Shown here piece after piece: positions 49,501 to 63,300 of a stretch of 64,000 bases of DNA. Source of the DNA: Vitis vinifera (lineage: Eukaryota; Streptophyta; Magnoliopsida; Vitales; Vitaceae); NCBI RefSeq assembly GCF_030704535.1, contig NC_081813.1:6572501-6636500 (forward strand), in the 5' to 3' direction. The translations under genes and the position numbers were made by a program. The notes under the pieces are model-generated. The model was not told where the DNA came from, searched no databases, and saw only the letters and a program-made list of their open reading frames with translations. Position 1 is the first letter of the stretch. Every line of letters begins with the position of its first letter.

Positions 49501-49999
49501 AGTATATATATAATCAGGATAAACTTTATGGAAATGTAGCCTTTTAATTAAGAATTAGGATTTAAGGAGTTTCAAATATGATTGGAATTTCAAATTGGAG
49601 TAGTAAGTTCAACTATTTGGATGAATTTTTTCATTGACAAATGATCCGTTTGAATTTATTATATAATGTCATTTATATTGCTACAAAAAAACCTTGAGCT
49701 ACCAATCGAACTTTCTATCCTTCTATTGATCAACCAAGATGGATCTTTATCTTATAATTAAACTCACCGACATAATATAGGATTCACATCTTTGGATGGA
49801 GGCATAGGACCCAAGTTTGATTATGATACAATGGTACAATCTCGTCTTTTATTGTCTTTCATTATTTCATGTTTAAAATAGTACTTCATCATTCAACAAC
49901 TTTTTTTTATTTAGGTGTGCTTCATTTTCTTAAGTTTCCTCTCTCTCTTTTTAAACAAATCTTTCAAGCCTTTATTCAAGTTAATTATTTAAAAAAAAA
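46520..49999. other. SHN-like upstream region, no gene seen
   Basis: No recognisable exon. Short open frames at 46582-46857, 46936-47169 and 47022-47207 show no domain. The first 1-2 kb should contain the promoter of the SHN-like gene. Confidence 0.5.
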
Positions 50000-52900
50000 A
50001 ACATAGAAAGTTCCTATTCTTCACGGTTAAATATGATGGAACTAATTATTTCCTCTTTTGGTAGACTAATTTAGTGAACTCGATGATAGCAAAGGATATG
50101 TTAAAAATCTTGTTCTTCTTATTTTCTTGTTGAATAACATGTCATTTAGTTTCCTTTAGTTGGCTACCTTACATTCTTAAAGCATTCAATATTGTACTTT
50201 TTGGATCCTTTGTATTGCATTTTATTTCTATCTCTTTTTCTTGCCTTCCGTTGTTAATTTGTCAGCTTCTTCTTTGCTTTCTAGCTTGCCTTTCTTTCCG
50301 ATCCTCCAAACATGTCACCATCTCAAATTACCTCTTTTTGTACTAAAAAGCACTTCCTCTCCATTTTTAGATAAACTTCTAACCATTTTCTTAGTTGACA
50401 CAACACATGGTCTAATCTTGTTATAGATGCAAGGGTTATACTTCAGCTAGACTTATGCCATCCCTAGGGACATGGGCATTAAGCTTCAGGAAAATAGGAA
50501 GGAGTCTTTAGATACCTAACCCTTTAGATCAAAGTTGAACTCCATCTACTTTCCTCGTGAAAATTTCAATGCAAGCCCCCATCTACCTCTACCAACCATG
50601 GTCCATCAGTTCTTTATTATACTAAGATTTGTACCCTATGCTCATTCAGTATGTAAACATTGTAGGGACCCCTCCCCTTGGGAAACACGTGGCACGCAGC
50701 TCATAGTGACGCGTGGCACGTGTTATCAGCCGGACCATCATCATCCGGATTCCCCTAAGGATATGCATGGTGCAGTTATCCTATCCGGACCGCCTCAAGG
50801 AAAGGCAAACGACATTTCATCTTCTCCTATCCAAGGAAGAGCAAACGACGCTGGCAGAGCGTACACATCCGGATAGTCTCCACAACACATCCGGATAATC
50901 AGCATGAGCCATCCGGATATAAATCTTCTGGATGGTCAATTAAAGTAAAGCGAGTCTTACACGCAATCACAACAAGCAGCCATGGCACACATCCCATCAC
51001 CTGCAGAATGAGAAGACAAGAGGAAGTGACAGCAAGTCACTTCCCACGATCATTCTGCATAATCGCTTCCCACGATCTCTGACGGCCGCATCACCTACCA
51101 TAGTCTCTGACAGCCATTCGTAGGATGATAGTGCTCCTACTAACACCTATTGTCATCATCACAACAGAAAAGATCTCCTCACCATTAATGAGAGGAACAG
51201 TACCCCTGAAGCTGGATATATATACCTTCGCACGAAGAAGAAAGGGGATCTCCTGGTAACCTCTTGATACCTAGAAAAAGGCCAACTGATTTATATATCT
51301 CTTTCTCACCATGGCTAATAAAACCATCGGAGGGTGCGTCCGGACACCCTGTCCGGATGCCTTTTGCAGGTGCAACCACTGAATCAAGAACCCCTTGTGT
51401 GTTGAGAATCACGTATCCATCCATATAGCAGCAACGTGGACCATCGGATACGCGAGGCGACAACAAACATGATTCATATTCTCATTAGTGTGTTTACTTT
51501 GAGTCACCTATACAAACTTGAATTAGGGTTAATGGAAGGGATAATCTTTGTCTACATAGTAAAGTTGGGCCACCTATACAAGCATGTAAATATGCTTATA
51601 ATTAATGTACTAAAGTGAATTAGTTTATAATATAAAATATATATCCACTTATAATAATCCATAATCTAATAAATAAAGCATGATATTTATTCAATACTTC
51701 TAAATTAATATTTGATTTCAAAAGATGATTTCTAGATGGTTAGGTATGATTGCTAGTCATCATGGGTTGAAATTTTGATTATGGGTTTTGAGCCTTTTTG
51801 TTATCCTTGGCTTTGACCATACTCCTAAAACAAATTGGAACCTCTTTCTCGACCTTGTATTTTTCTTGGGTACGTATTCTAGTTATCAAAGTGCTTATCT
51901 TAGTCTTGATTTAGCCCCCAAATTTTTTTTTACTCATGTCTTGTTCAATCTATTGAACATGAATTTCTCTTCAAAGTCCATAATTCTAACTCATTCCTTC
52001 CTCCACATTCTCCACATGGTTTAAAAGTCCTTAACTTAACACCATGCACAACCCCTTGATCACTTCACCATCTCACTCTCACATTCTTCTAGTGCATGTT
52101 TTGGTACTACCACCGCACAAAATTGAACCCACTTGCCTTTCTCAAGCCATGTATAACAGTGTCGATACACTCTTACATAATGGAACCTGTAAACTGTTCA
52201 TGCCTCCTCATCTAAGTCAAAATGTCATTAAGTACAAATGGCTTTTTCAAATTGAAGGTCATCTTAATTAGAGTATTGCTCAGTACAATAATCTTCTTGT
52301 AGTAAAAGGCTTTCTATCATGAAACTTGCAATTCACTAATGAAACCAATCACGGTTCATATTTTGTTATCCATTGCAATTACTCATGAATGGTCCATTCG
52401 AAAAAACTTGATGTGAAATAATGCCTTATTGAATAGAAACTTACTAAAAAGGTTTTCATCCCTCAACCTTCAAATTTTTTGTGAACAATTTCAATCCCTC
52501 TTATGTTAACCACCTAAGGAAAACTATTTATGTTCTTAAGCAAGCACCTTGAACTTGGTATAGTGAGCTCAAAAGCTTTCTCCTCTTATGACTTTGTCAA
52601 TTTAAAGATAGATATATCTCTTTTTATTTACGATTATAATTCTATTATAGATATTTTTTTTATTTTTTTTTATGTAGATAATTTTTTCATAAAAAAATGA
52701 TAATATTTTTATATTAATGCAGTCTGTCCACAATCTCTCCAACCTATTTTTAGTTAAAGACTTAAGATCCATACATTACTTTCTCAATGTGGAAGTTACT
52801 CCCACACCTAATTAATGGCATGCTACTCACATAGGAAAATAATCAAAAGAAATTTGCCAACACATTTCAATATATAAGATGCAAAGGAGATTCACACACC

Positions 52901-53640
52901 ACTCCCCACCTATGCGGCTCTTGTTCTTGACAATGGAAATCCTTCCACAAAAGTAATAACTTTCCATAGCATTGTTGGGACCTTACAATACCTCTCAATC
53001 ACAAGACTTCATCTTGCTTACTCTATCAACAAACTCTTACAATCCATGCATCATCTAACAACAACCCATTGGGTTGTTACTGTTTCCTTTGCCACCTTAA
53101 AATTACAATTAATTTATCATGGCTTGTTGATTCAACTACATAACCAATGAAGCTACACGCTTTTTGATGCTAATTGGCCTAGTAATTAAGATGGTCACAC
53201 CTTAACCACAACTTATATTGTTTATATGGGAAGTAATGCCATATCTTGATCTTCTAAGAAGTAGAAAACAACTTTTTATTAAGTTAAACATTGTGTTATC
53301 TCTTCAACAATTGCTGAACTTTGCTAATTTTAATCTTTACTGAGCGAACTTGGCATCCCTCTGTCCACCAAGTTGACAATCCACTACAACAATGTGGGAG
53401 CAACATGTCTATGTGTCAATCTTGTCTTCCATTCTTGTATGATGTCTTCAATTCACGTATGGAACATACCTCCATCAACCATCTCAACTATCATTTCTAG
53501 TGTGACAAAGTTGAACATGGTTTCCTTGTTGTCTCATATGTATCCCCATACATGACCAGAGAGCAGATGCACCCACCAAGCCTCCTTTACAATAGTATTG
53601 CACCCAACTTCAAACTAAGATTGGAGTCTTCAATGAGAGC
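50000..53640 (+). mobile_element. decayed Copia element interrupted by a solo LTR
   Basis: Plus-strand remnants in the proper Copia order. A gag-like TVKYDGTNYFLFW lies near 50025. An integrase C-terminal FFLGTYSSYQSAYLSLD lies near 51870. An RT start (LLHNGTCKLFMPP, YKWLFQIEG) is near 52175-52255 and LRKTIYVLKQAP near 52520. FSIKDLRSIHYFLNVEV-like sequence follows near 52745, RNase H entry SIVGTLQYLSITRLHLAYSI near 52975, and a decayed CDNVGATYLCVN-type motif near 53385. Stops and frameshifts are abundant. A solo LTR occupies 50661-51465 between the gag and integrase remnants. LTRs of this element were not identified. Confidence 0.8.
50661..51465 (+). mobile_element. solo LTR (probably Gypsy) with target duplication
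   Basis: 805-bp sequence starting TGTAGGGACCCCTCCCC and ending GGCGACAACA, flanked by the 5-bp duplication AACAT (50656-50660 and 51466-51470). No internal domain, primer site or second LTR accompanies it, so it probably arose by LTR-LTR recombination. It is GC-richer than its surroundings and carries repeated ATCCGGAT/TCCGGA motifs, two CACGTG cores near 50693 and 50716, and a TATATATA box near 51219. The Gypsy assignment is from its general look only. Confidence 0.92.
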
Positions 53641-55090
53641 TCCATCTTGCGAGGTAGGATATACAAAATACCATCTTCCAAGTGAATGACCCATGACTGT
53701 AGAACTCACATTGATTGTGGATCATGTTTTTTTTAAGCCAATTTCTTTCCCTAATATTTCCTGAATTTAGGTGTTGTGATTTTTTTTTCATAAATAAGTA
53801 AATAACCCTTATATTTACACACAACTACTCAAAGAAAAGAAATATAATGTTTTTTTCCAAATTACATAACTTGTTACATTGGTTATATTTATATTACTTT
53901 TGTTAAGAAAATAAAAATGAAAAAAAAAATCCAAATATGTTTTATGATATTTAGATTACATTGAGTTATAAAAAAAATATTAAAGGAAAACAAATTAGGG
54001 GAATACATTAAAATAAATAAAAAAATAAAAAAATCCTCTTCATTTTTCTTAAAAGAAATGTAAAGAACTTTATTCAAAAATAATTAATTTTCTTTTCCTC
54101 AAATTTTTCATGAAAAATATTTAGAAAAAGGAAATAAAAATTATAATTTATCTTTCTCTTATATCCCATTTTCCTTGTTTCCAACATGGCTACAACCCAA
54201 AATTGGGAAATTTTTCATTCTTCATTCTTGGTCCATTTTTTATTATAATTTCATTCTTCATACTTAAGAAGCTAAGGGGTGACCCTTACTTGGGGTTAAT
54301 TCTTGTCTTTTCTTTGTCCATTTTTTATTAAAGAAATGGAATGGAATTATTGTAATTTATTGCATATTACTTTTTTTAAGAAATAAAAAGTGAATTAAGA
54401 TTTTGGAAAAGAAAGAATGAGGAATTAGAATTGTAGAGAATGATATATATATATATATATATATAATCATAAATGGATTTTCTACAATTATTTAAGAATT
54501 AAATACAAAATAAATGTAAACTTGTAAAAAAATTATAAGTATTTTTAACAAAAAAAAAATAGCAACACACGTCGTCATCGGTTTCTTAATATTTTTAAAT
54601 ACTTTCAAACTACATATATTTATCATTTTACTATTAAATATGTTTCAAAATCACATATATTGCATAATTTATCATACATATATTGCTTGCTTAAAAAAAT
54701 AATCTTACTATTTGTATTATTAGTACTTGTTTTATCATTTCTTAGAGATTTAAAAAAATATATTTTATGAGTTCGGATTAATTTTCATTTTAATGAATTT
54801 TTTTCTAGAATTTTGGTCCATTATTTCCAAAAAAACCCAACTATTAATATTTTATAAATTTATACCATTTCTACTCTTGATTATATCATATGATCTAAAT
54901 ATGATGAGCGCAAAATAGAAAGAATGATTATATCTAGCAAGCCCAAACAAAGGAGAGTGTAGTGCACCAAAATTTTTTAAAAACAATTATATAACATCCT
55001 CTATCTTAACATCGTGGTCATGATTAAAATGTTGAAATAGGAAATAGAAATAAAAATTCAATTTTATTTTTATCTAATATTATGATTTAA
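53641..55090. other. gene-free AT-rich DNA
   Basis: A/T homopolymer-rich sequence with a TA microsatellite at 54443-54465. No exon or bounded element recognised. Confidence 0.55.
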
Positions 55091-55210
55091 AGCCTGTTTA
55101 ATAGTGATTTTAAAAAATGTTTCTAATATTTTTAACACCTAAATTTTTTTATTATTCAAGTATTAAAAATGCTAAAAATATTTTTTAAAATCATTATCAA
55201 ATATACTCTT
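55091..55210. mobile_element. 120-bp foldback MITE-like element
   Basis: Runs from GCCTGTTTAATAGTGATTTT to AAAATCATTATCAAATATAC with complementary arms (TAAAAAATGTTTCTAATA against TATTTTTTAAAATC-type) around an AT-rich loop. Same family as 11626-11746 and 26000-26120. Confidence 0.75.
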
Positions 55211-58088
55211 ACTTCTATTTTCATCGAATTTCTATTTCTATTCCCATGTATAGACTCACCATAACTTGTACATAAGCTGATGGTCCAACTAAAAGTGAAG
55301 ATGGTGTAAATGAAGGTGATATTTATTTAGGATAGCATGTGAGAGAATTGGCCCATCATGTGTACATTTATGTGATGGGGTCTCACCTTAAAATCCTGTG
55401 GGACTCACTCCTGCATGTCATAGCAATCCAACTTGCCAAGGGATTCTTCTTCTTTGTCATGCTTCTCAATCAAGGAAGTGTGGTGTCTCCTAGAAGAGTC
55501 CACCACCCGGCTTCATTCTTTGTGACGTCTCAGAGTTAGAGATGACAGTTGTCTGTTGATCCAACCACACAACAATAAAAATAAAGAAAAATTAAGAGAT
55601 TTTAACATGGTCCGGGAATTTATATGATGCCTATGACCATAGGATACACCACCATTCAAGAAACCATTAATCAAAATAAGGATGAAAAGTTACAAAGGTA
55701 AAGTCCTTCTTATAATTTGTGTTGCATATATTTTTTCTCTCACAAACCTCAAATCATAAGAGAGTTAAAAATACAATAGGAGGTAAACTCGTTTGTCAAT
55801 AAATAAGAAAAAAAAATATTTAAGAGACTATTTTCTTAAACCCCTATAACCTCAATAACAAGCCTAACTTTCAACACCCTTCAGACTCGTTCAGACTTCA
55901 TAATTCAATAATATTTTATTTTATTTACTTCTCTTTATGATTAGGATGATGTTTCACTTTGACCCTTTTTTATTCTTTGTATTATGACTTTTGTAAGGAT
56001 GATTTTGGACTTATAAATATGGCAAGGAATAAACATAGTTACTATCATTAGTTATTTTATATTAATTAAGAAATGCAACCACTTAAAACAATAGGAAGTA
56101 GTAGAATTGTAGAGCTTGTTTGAGAATTTTTGTTCTTAAAAATAAAATATTAGTTTCTAGATATGAAAATTCGTTATAATTTTTTTTTTTTAAATATAGG
56201 GCTCGTTTAACCATGTTTTAAAAAGCAAGTTTAAAAAATATGATCGGGTTCATATTTTTATTTTGCTTTTAAAAATTAGTGAAAACGACTCCTACTTGTT
56301 CTTTATTTCACTTTGTTTTTAAAAATTGTTTTCAGAAAACAATAGTATTAAAAAATTTTAAAACGGTTTTCTGCTTTTAAAAATAGGAAATTATTTTTAA
56401 ATCACATAACAAAACAAACTTATAGTATTTCTTTATTTTATTTTATTTTGTAGTTATTTTTACTTGTTTTTTTAACTATTTAAAAAAATAATGGTATAAA
56501 TATAAATAATGATTAAAAATAAAACACTATAAATAAAAATCAATTTTAAAAATATTTAAAAACATAGAAAACAAGTTGGGAATATTTCAAACACTTCAAC
56601 AAACTTCTATTCTAAAAATATTAGAAAACTATTATTAAAAACAGTTATTAAGCATATTACTTTTATACATGTTTTTGAAAACATTTTTCAAGGGGTCATA
56701 GTTTTCCTTGATTAATGATTTTGTGTTTGCCATGGCCAATAATGTTGTCTATGTTCAATGTTCAAAGTTCCAACTCTGCCACAAAACCAAGTCCCTATCA
56801 TATCACATGACATATATTTGCTAACACATCATCAAGATTTAGATACACTCTATCCTTTGATTAATTTAGGAACAAAAATAATATTTTAGCTTCCATCCAT
56901 TTCAATCTCTTTCGATAGCTACTTTATTAGTAGCCAAGATTAGCTCGTCTCTTAGGGCATGCCTTAGAGGTTAGAGCCACCCCAATATAAGGCTTTGAAG
57001 ATAAAGAAACACCCCAATTGAGGAGGTATATGAAGGTGTTTTGGTACAAATGAAATGGTAGTCACATAACATAAGATCAAGGATTCAAGATTATTGTAAG
57101 TGTCATGTCCCTCATGATAGGGACTATGGATGAAGAATGGGAATAATATTGGTAGTTAGGTTTGTTAATGGGGATTTGGTTAGGTAAGATAGGGTCAAGG
57201 GCACAAGCCCTTAATTTTGAGACCTTTGGAGGCCAACATCACTTAAAGACTGATTGATACATTCATTAACATGGCAATTGCCACTATGTGGGTGGTCCAA
57301 ATTATGGCCCAAGTGCCCACATGAAATCAATTAATGTTTTATTTTCACTACCTAAGTTTTCTTTTACATAAATATGCCCACTTTTCTGGTTGATTTTACC
57401 TCTTTCTCCCACCTCAAATCACTCCTTTTTTTTACCATTACTTTGATGCAATTTAATTTAGTAGCTTCATTTCATGTTATCTAGCTCAAAAAATTCTAAA
57501 AATAATTACACTTATGTAGACTCTAACTATTAATATAAAAAAATTAATTGGTTAAAGGAGATAAAATAATCTCATATTTATAAAATTAACTCCTTCCATA
57601 TTTTTGTTTAAAGAATAACTCATTTTGGACATAAATGCCTTTAATTATTTCAAGTATTTACGTATATGTTTTAGAATAAATTGTTATTTTTACAAGTAAA
57701 AATGAAGGCATTTTTGCCAAAAATGAGGCCAAAAAAAATGGAGGGTTAGATTTCTAAAACTGGGTTTTGATGACCGTTTTAATCAAATAACCCATAAAAA
57801 AAATTATTTATCATATTTGACATGACATTTTTTAAATGGTTCTAAAATTAATTCTTGGAATTGGTTCATCGTAATATCAAGAATTATCAAAATATATTAT
57901 AATTGTAATTTTTAAAATAAGAACTAAAAAATAAAAGATTTAATTAATAATAATTCAATAATTTTTTTTAAAATATACTGTTTAGATTCTTTTTGTACCT
58001 TATTTTAAGTGTATTTCTTCATATCTAAATCTCATTTCATTGTACCATCGTTCAATTGTCTAAATTCAACTAGAAATACAAAAAACTA

Positions 58089-58387
58089 AGAGTTTGTTTG
58101 ACCATATTTTTTGAAAATTTTTTTAAAAAAACTATTTTTAAGTTAAATGATTAAAAAAAATTAAAATAAGTTTAAAAAAACATACCCAGACCTATGTTTT
58201 TCTTTTATTTTTAAAAACAAGTAAAAATAACTTCTACTTGTTCTTGAAAAATTGTTTTTTCATTTCACTTTGTTTCTAAAAATTGTTTCCAAAGAATAAT
58301 GGTTAAAAAGTATTAAAAAATATTAAAATAATTTTCTATTTTTTAAAAAAGAAACTTGTTTTTAAGCCGCATGACCAAACATGCTCT
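58089..58387. mobile_element. 299-bp foldback MITE-like element
   Basis: Ends AGAGTTTGTTTGACCATA and, on the other strand, AGAGCATGTTTGGTCATG form imperfect terminal inverted repeats. The interior is made of mutually complementary A/T-rich arms. No target duplication was established. Confidence 0.7.
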
Positions 58388-58632
58388 ACAAGTATAAGTT
58401 GAGTATATATAAATTGATCCTTTAGAAATTTTTTCTATTTACAAGATCTCAATGCCAAATCTTCTAACCTAGCTCTTGTTATAGTGAACCATTTGGATTT
58501 GTAATTTGAAAATTTTTAGAAAATTTAGCCTATAAAAAAATTAAAAGAAATTACAAAATATCTATTTAGACATAGAAAAATATTAAAAATTACTTAAATT
58601 TTAGCCTATAAAAGAAACAAAAAGAAATTACA

Positions 58633-58673
<41 letters not shown>
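58633..58673 (+). repeat. compound (AT)n(GA)n microsatellite
   Basis: About 20 bases of AT repeats pass directly into about 20 bases of GA repeats. Confidence 0.95.
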
Positions 58674-60211
58674 TATTAAAAAGTAATTAAATTTAAAATA
58701 AAATTGTGGAAATTTTGTAGAAAATACATGGAGTTACTTGGATTACCTAGAATGAGCAAAGCCATATCTATGTAGGATGTTTTCCTACAAAGACTTGTTG
58801 CATAAATAGAATTGATTTTGTAATAATTACATTTCATGCCATGAATTCACTTTTAAATGAGATGAAAAATATATATTTTGTTATAAGTATAGATGAAAAA
58901 TATATATTATTTTTCTTTTTTTCATATTTGTTATTATTAGGCAATCAAATGACCCATCAACATGGACAAAAATATTGTGATTTACTAGCAAATTGTGTCT
59001 AACTAATTTTATTGATTAGCGACAAAGCTTGTCCAAAGCAAAGGAAGAAAAGTAATGATTCCACTTCTTATTCCCGGGATCAATGGATAAATCAAAGGCT
59101 CGAGTGGAATTTGTAGTAACCATTGGAGCAAGTTGCTCCTTCATAAAAAAAAATATGCACCAAAATGTATATACAAGAATACTAAAGATTATTTTATTAA
59201 ATAAATAATTATAATTATTTTATTTTTATGTTTGATTTAATTTATTATCAAAAATATAAAAACATAATTTTATGTCTTTTTTTATATAATTTATATATTT
59301 ATTAAATATAAAAAATATAAATAGTAAAAAAATTATATGTATTTTATTATTTATTTGATATCATTGAATACATTTAAATTAAAATGGATCATAATTTTAA
59401 TATTAAATATATTTTAAAATTAAACATGTTATCATAATATTGTTGCAAAATAATATAGTGTAACTTAATAATAAATGTACACTTATAAAATTTATATTTT
59501 AAAATATATATTTTTACTTCTTATATAATTTTTTAGAGTTTTTCTAATATTTAAAAAAAAAATCATTAATTTTTATGTCACCGATATTTTGACATAAAAT
59601 ATTGGTCGATATATTTTCAATATATCCGTAAAATTGAACTATAGATATATTCGTAAAATCCAAATATCGATATATATCCGTGATTATTGATATTTTCATC
59701 ATTACCCATAAATGGGATAGTCTGAAGATGGGCTTTGATCTCAATCAAAGTAGATGTTGAGTTAATGAATTGGACCATACTATTTGCAACCTCTCAAATG
59801 AGTCTAGTAAAATACTCATGGGCCTTGTGCTTGGGCCAGCAATATGTACGGCCTCTTAAGTCTTGCCCCATCTACAATTGGGCCAAGTTAAGCTAGACAA
59901 AGGATATTGGCAAAATTCATTAGTTTCAAAATATACCCATTGGCCATTGGCGTGTCTCTTTCTATTATATTTTTCTCAATAATCCAGCTGGCAACACCCC
60001 TTCTAAAACTTTGGTTGAGTTCCAAGAATCCAGGGGTAAATTCTAATTTGATTTTTCGATTTAAGAGGCATTTTAATTGTACACTAAAGTATTTACAATA
60101 AAAACTCTATTAACAATAATGTTACCACTAAAAATGACTCATATTCATTTAATTTTCTTTTTTATATATATATTTTTAATTTTTTTAGTCGTGAATTTCA
60201 AGTTATGAAAT

Positions 60212-60330
60212 TAAGAGTCTGTTTTGTAATAATTTTAGGAAGCGCTTCTAATATTTTTTATAATTAAAAATTTTTATCATTCAAATATTAAAAATTGTAA
60301 AAACATTTACTGTCAAACACATTTTAAACA
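60212..60330. mobile_element. 119-bp foldback MITE-like element
   Basis: Left arm GTCTGTTTTGTAATAATTTT, then AGGAAGCGCTTCTAATATT; right arm AATATTAAAAATTGTAAAAAC and CAAACACATTTTAA. Same family as 26000-26120 but more decayed. A related partial arm lies at about 60785-60850. Confidence 0.65.
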
Positions 60331-63300
60331 TCAAATCATCAATCACATAACTTAAAATAAAAATTTTCATATAAGACAATAATGTATCTTTCATCTATCC
60401 TTTCATTAATTATTTGAAGGATAATGCTTTCTAATATCTTTGAATTCTTATAAAATTTTCTACCACAACACTTCACGTAATGTTGCGTTTATGTAACGTT
60501 TTTTAATCATAAACCTTATAATAGAAGTTTTCTTCTTATAAAACAATAATGTACATTTTATTTGACACTCTTAGTACGTCGAATTCTCCTAGTACATTGA
60601 TCATTTAAGTGTACCCATCTTTTGGGTACGTAGTAATTACCTTAATATATACCATAAACTCTACCAAACGATACCTTAAAATTCCTTAAATTTGTTATAA
60701 AAAATAATATATTTTTAAAATTAATATTGTTTTAAATGAAAATTTTATCAAATATATTTTTTATTAAAAAAAATTAAAAACATGTTTAACAACGATTATA
60801 GAAACGTTTCTAATATTTTTCTAAAAAATGTTAAAAAAACATTTATAAATTTTTTCCATTGTGTTGCAAGATAATGGACGATAACACGGTTGTGCCGCGA
60901 TGAGCACCTATTGACTTACACGTGGCAGTGGATTTTTCATCCCCACAATACTGTCTCAGAAGACCGTTACCAAACAAGCACTAACTTTCCCTCCCATGTC
61001 GAAAACCAGAGCAGTAAGTCGATTGGAGCGATTTTTGTCAAAAAAGCAAAGAGAGGTGGGACGAAGCGAAGGCAGTTGAAAGCTACGTGCAAAAATGATT
61101 AAAGTATATGGTGGGGCCAACCTTATCTTAACTTGAACGATTGTCACCTGTCCTTTTATGGTGCTGGAATCCCTCCTTTAATCACAGCCGTTGGATCACC
61201 TCACACTGTCGGCAACCGTGAAAGTATGGAACACGTGGTACATGATTGATGTCCATTAACTTTCCCTCTTTAATTTTGGGGAGAATAGTGGTTGGTTGGT
61301 GTGCCCTGTAGGTCAAGCCTAGGTAAAATTTTTTTTTTTTTAATAATTAAAATAATGATTTTAATTATTAATTAATTAATTAATAACTGTGTGAAGCTGA
61401 TGTGAGGGGTAGAATTTGAAGATTAAGGAAGTGATGTGTTCCAGTCTCATCATTCCACGTGGAGACAGGTGGATCTTGTCTTATCCAAACAGGAGTAGGT
61501 GTAATATTTTAATATACATTTAATTGTCATAAGAATGATCCGAAGTCAAATAATTTAATTTATGGGAATAGCTAGATCCTTTATTTATGCCCTAACCGTA
61601 GGAAAAGGTCAATAATGTTCTTTATAAATTATGAAAGTTGTCGGTAACTGTTTTCGAAAACCATTTCAAAAAATAGTGTTTTTCGATGTTTTATAAAATA
61701 AAATTTGTTTGTAATGTATAATGTTTTTAACATTTTCAAGTGTGTTTTAAAAATAATTTTATTTTTAATTATTTTAAATTACTTTTAAAAATAGTCTTAA
61801 AAACAAATAGAAATAATAAAAAACATTTAAAATATGTTTTTTAAAAATATTTTATTTTTTATTCAATTGTTGACTAATAAACAAGTTTTTTATATTTTTG
61901 TTTTAAAAAACAGTTATCAAACAAACCCATATTTTTTTATTTATAATTACTAAAATAATAATATGATAAATTCTTTTTCAAATACTCTAAAAGTATAATC
62001 CCATATTAAATATCTTATTTTTTTAATTATTTTTATTTTTTAATCACACTCATTTAAAAGGAAAAAAAAACTAGAAAATAAGAAATAAAAACCATTTAAA
62101 AAAATCAAAATATAAAATTCAAAATAATTTCCAAACCAAACACAACCTAATATCTTTTATCACCTCGATTTATTTGTTTTTTTGGACTTTATTTTACTTT
62201 CATATTTTGTTATTAGTAGATTGATAGATCTTGAGCATAATTTAATATTTTGTACCATTTAATTTATTTGTAAACTTTATCTTATCTATTTTTATTCTTA
62301 TGTTTTACTATTAACATAATAATGAATTTTTTAGATGAAATTACTATTTTCTATATTTTTAATTTATATTTTTACACTTTATAGTTATAACTTATTTAAT
62401 TAATATTTAATATTTGACCTATTAAGTAGTTCAGTTGATTATGAGTCTTTATGACGAATATCATAAAATATAATTTTTGTAAACGATATATGATTTTAAG
62501 TTCGATTCAAATCTTATCACTGATAATACTTTAAACTTACTCAATATTGGTTATTATCGACCAAACAGTATCTCGAGGTTTAGATTCTTATGAAAAATCC
62601 TAAGAATGGTTTCTAGTTGTAAAAAAAAATATTTAATTAATATAAATTTGATTTTTAAATAAATAAATAAATTGAGTCAAATTTTATTAAATAAAAAGAA
62701 TTGACTTAAAAAAAAAAATCTAAGTCGATTATGTCTATTTGAATTCACCTATGTAATCAAGTGCCTAAATTTTAATGGGAATATGGCACGTTACATCGAT
62801 ATGAATTGAGATAAGCACTCCAATAATAATTTCAATTATTAAAAACAAAATGGGTCTGTGGTACGTGTCAGATACGCGTCACCCAACCGATCTTTTCAAA
62901 GACGAAATGGAGATAATCGGATAAAATAGACCCAACGGCCGGTCTTCGTGGGAATTTATCCGCTGAGATCCCCGCCTAGTTCCCCCGATGGGTGCTTTGG
63001 AGTTTGGAGCCGTCCATGCACATATGGACTGCTCCTAGGATGCCGAAACAATTTAAGAAAGTGTGTATAGAAACAGGATGATATGTTTCCAAGTGCGAAA
63101 TAAAGGGGATGTAAATGTAATTAATTAGTCACGACAAAGGTCTCGTGGCCGATTGGCATCTCGTCAGTCGACATCATTTTGCAATAACTCCCCTCACTTT
63201 CTCTTATTTGTGGCCTTCCCCAATTTCTCCAAATTGTTTGTTTCCAACTCCAATTTTTTTGTAAAACTTTTAAAATTTATAACTCAAATAATTATTTATT

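Larger units (their letters stand above)
55211..60211. other. gene-free region with foldback repeats
   Basis: No supported gene. Foldback elements of the larger family lie at about 56199-56420 and 58089-58387. A compound microsatellite (AT)n(GA)n lies at 58633-58673. Around 59575-59700, repeated GATATATCCGTAAAAT-like units form a short degenerate array. Open frames at 55339-55539 and 59544-59744 show no domain. Confidence 0.5.
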
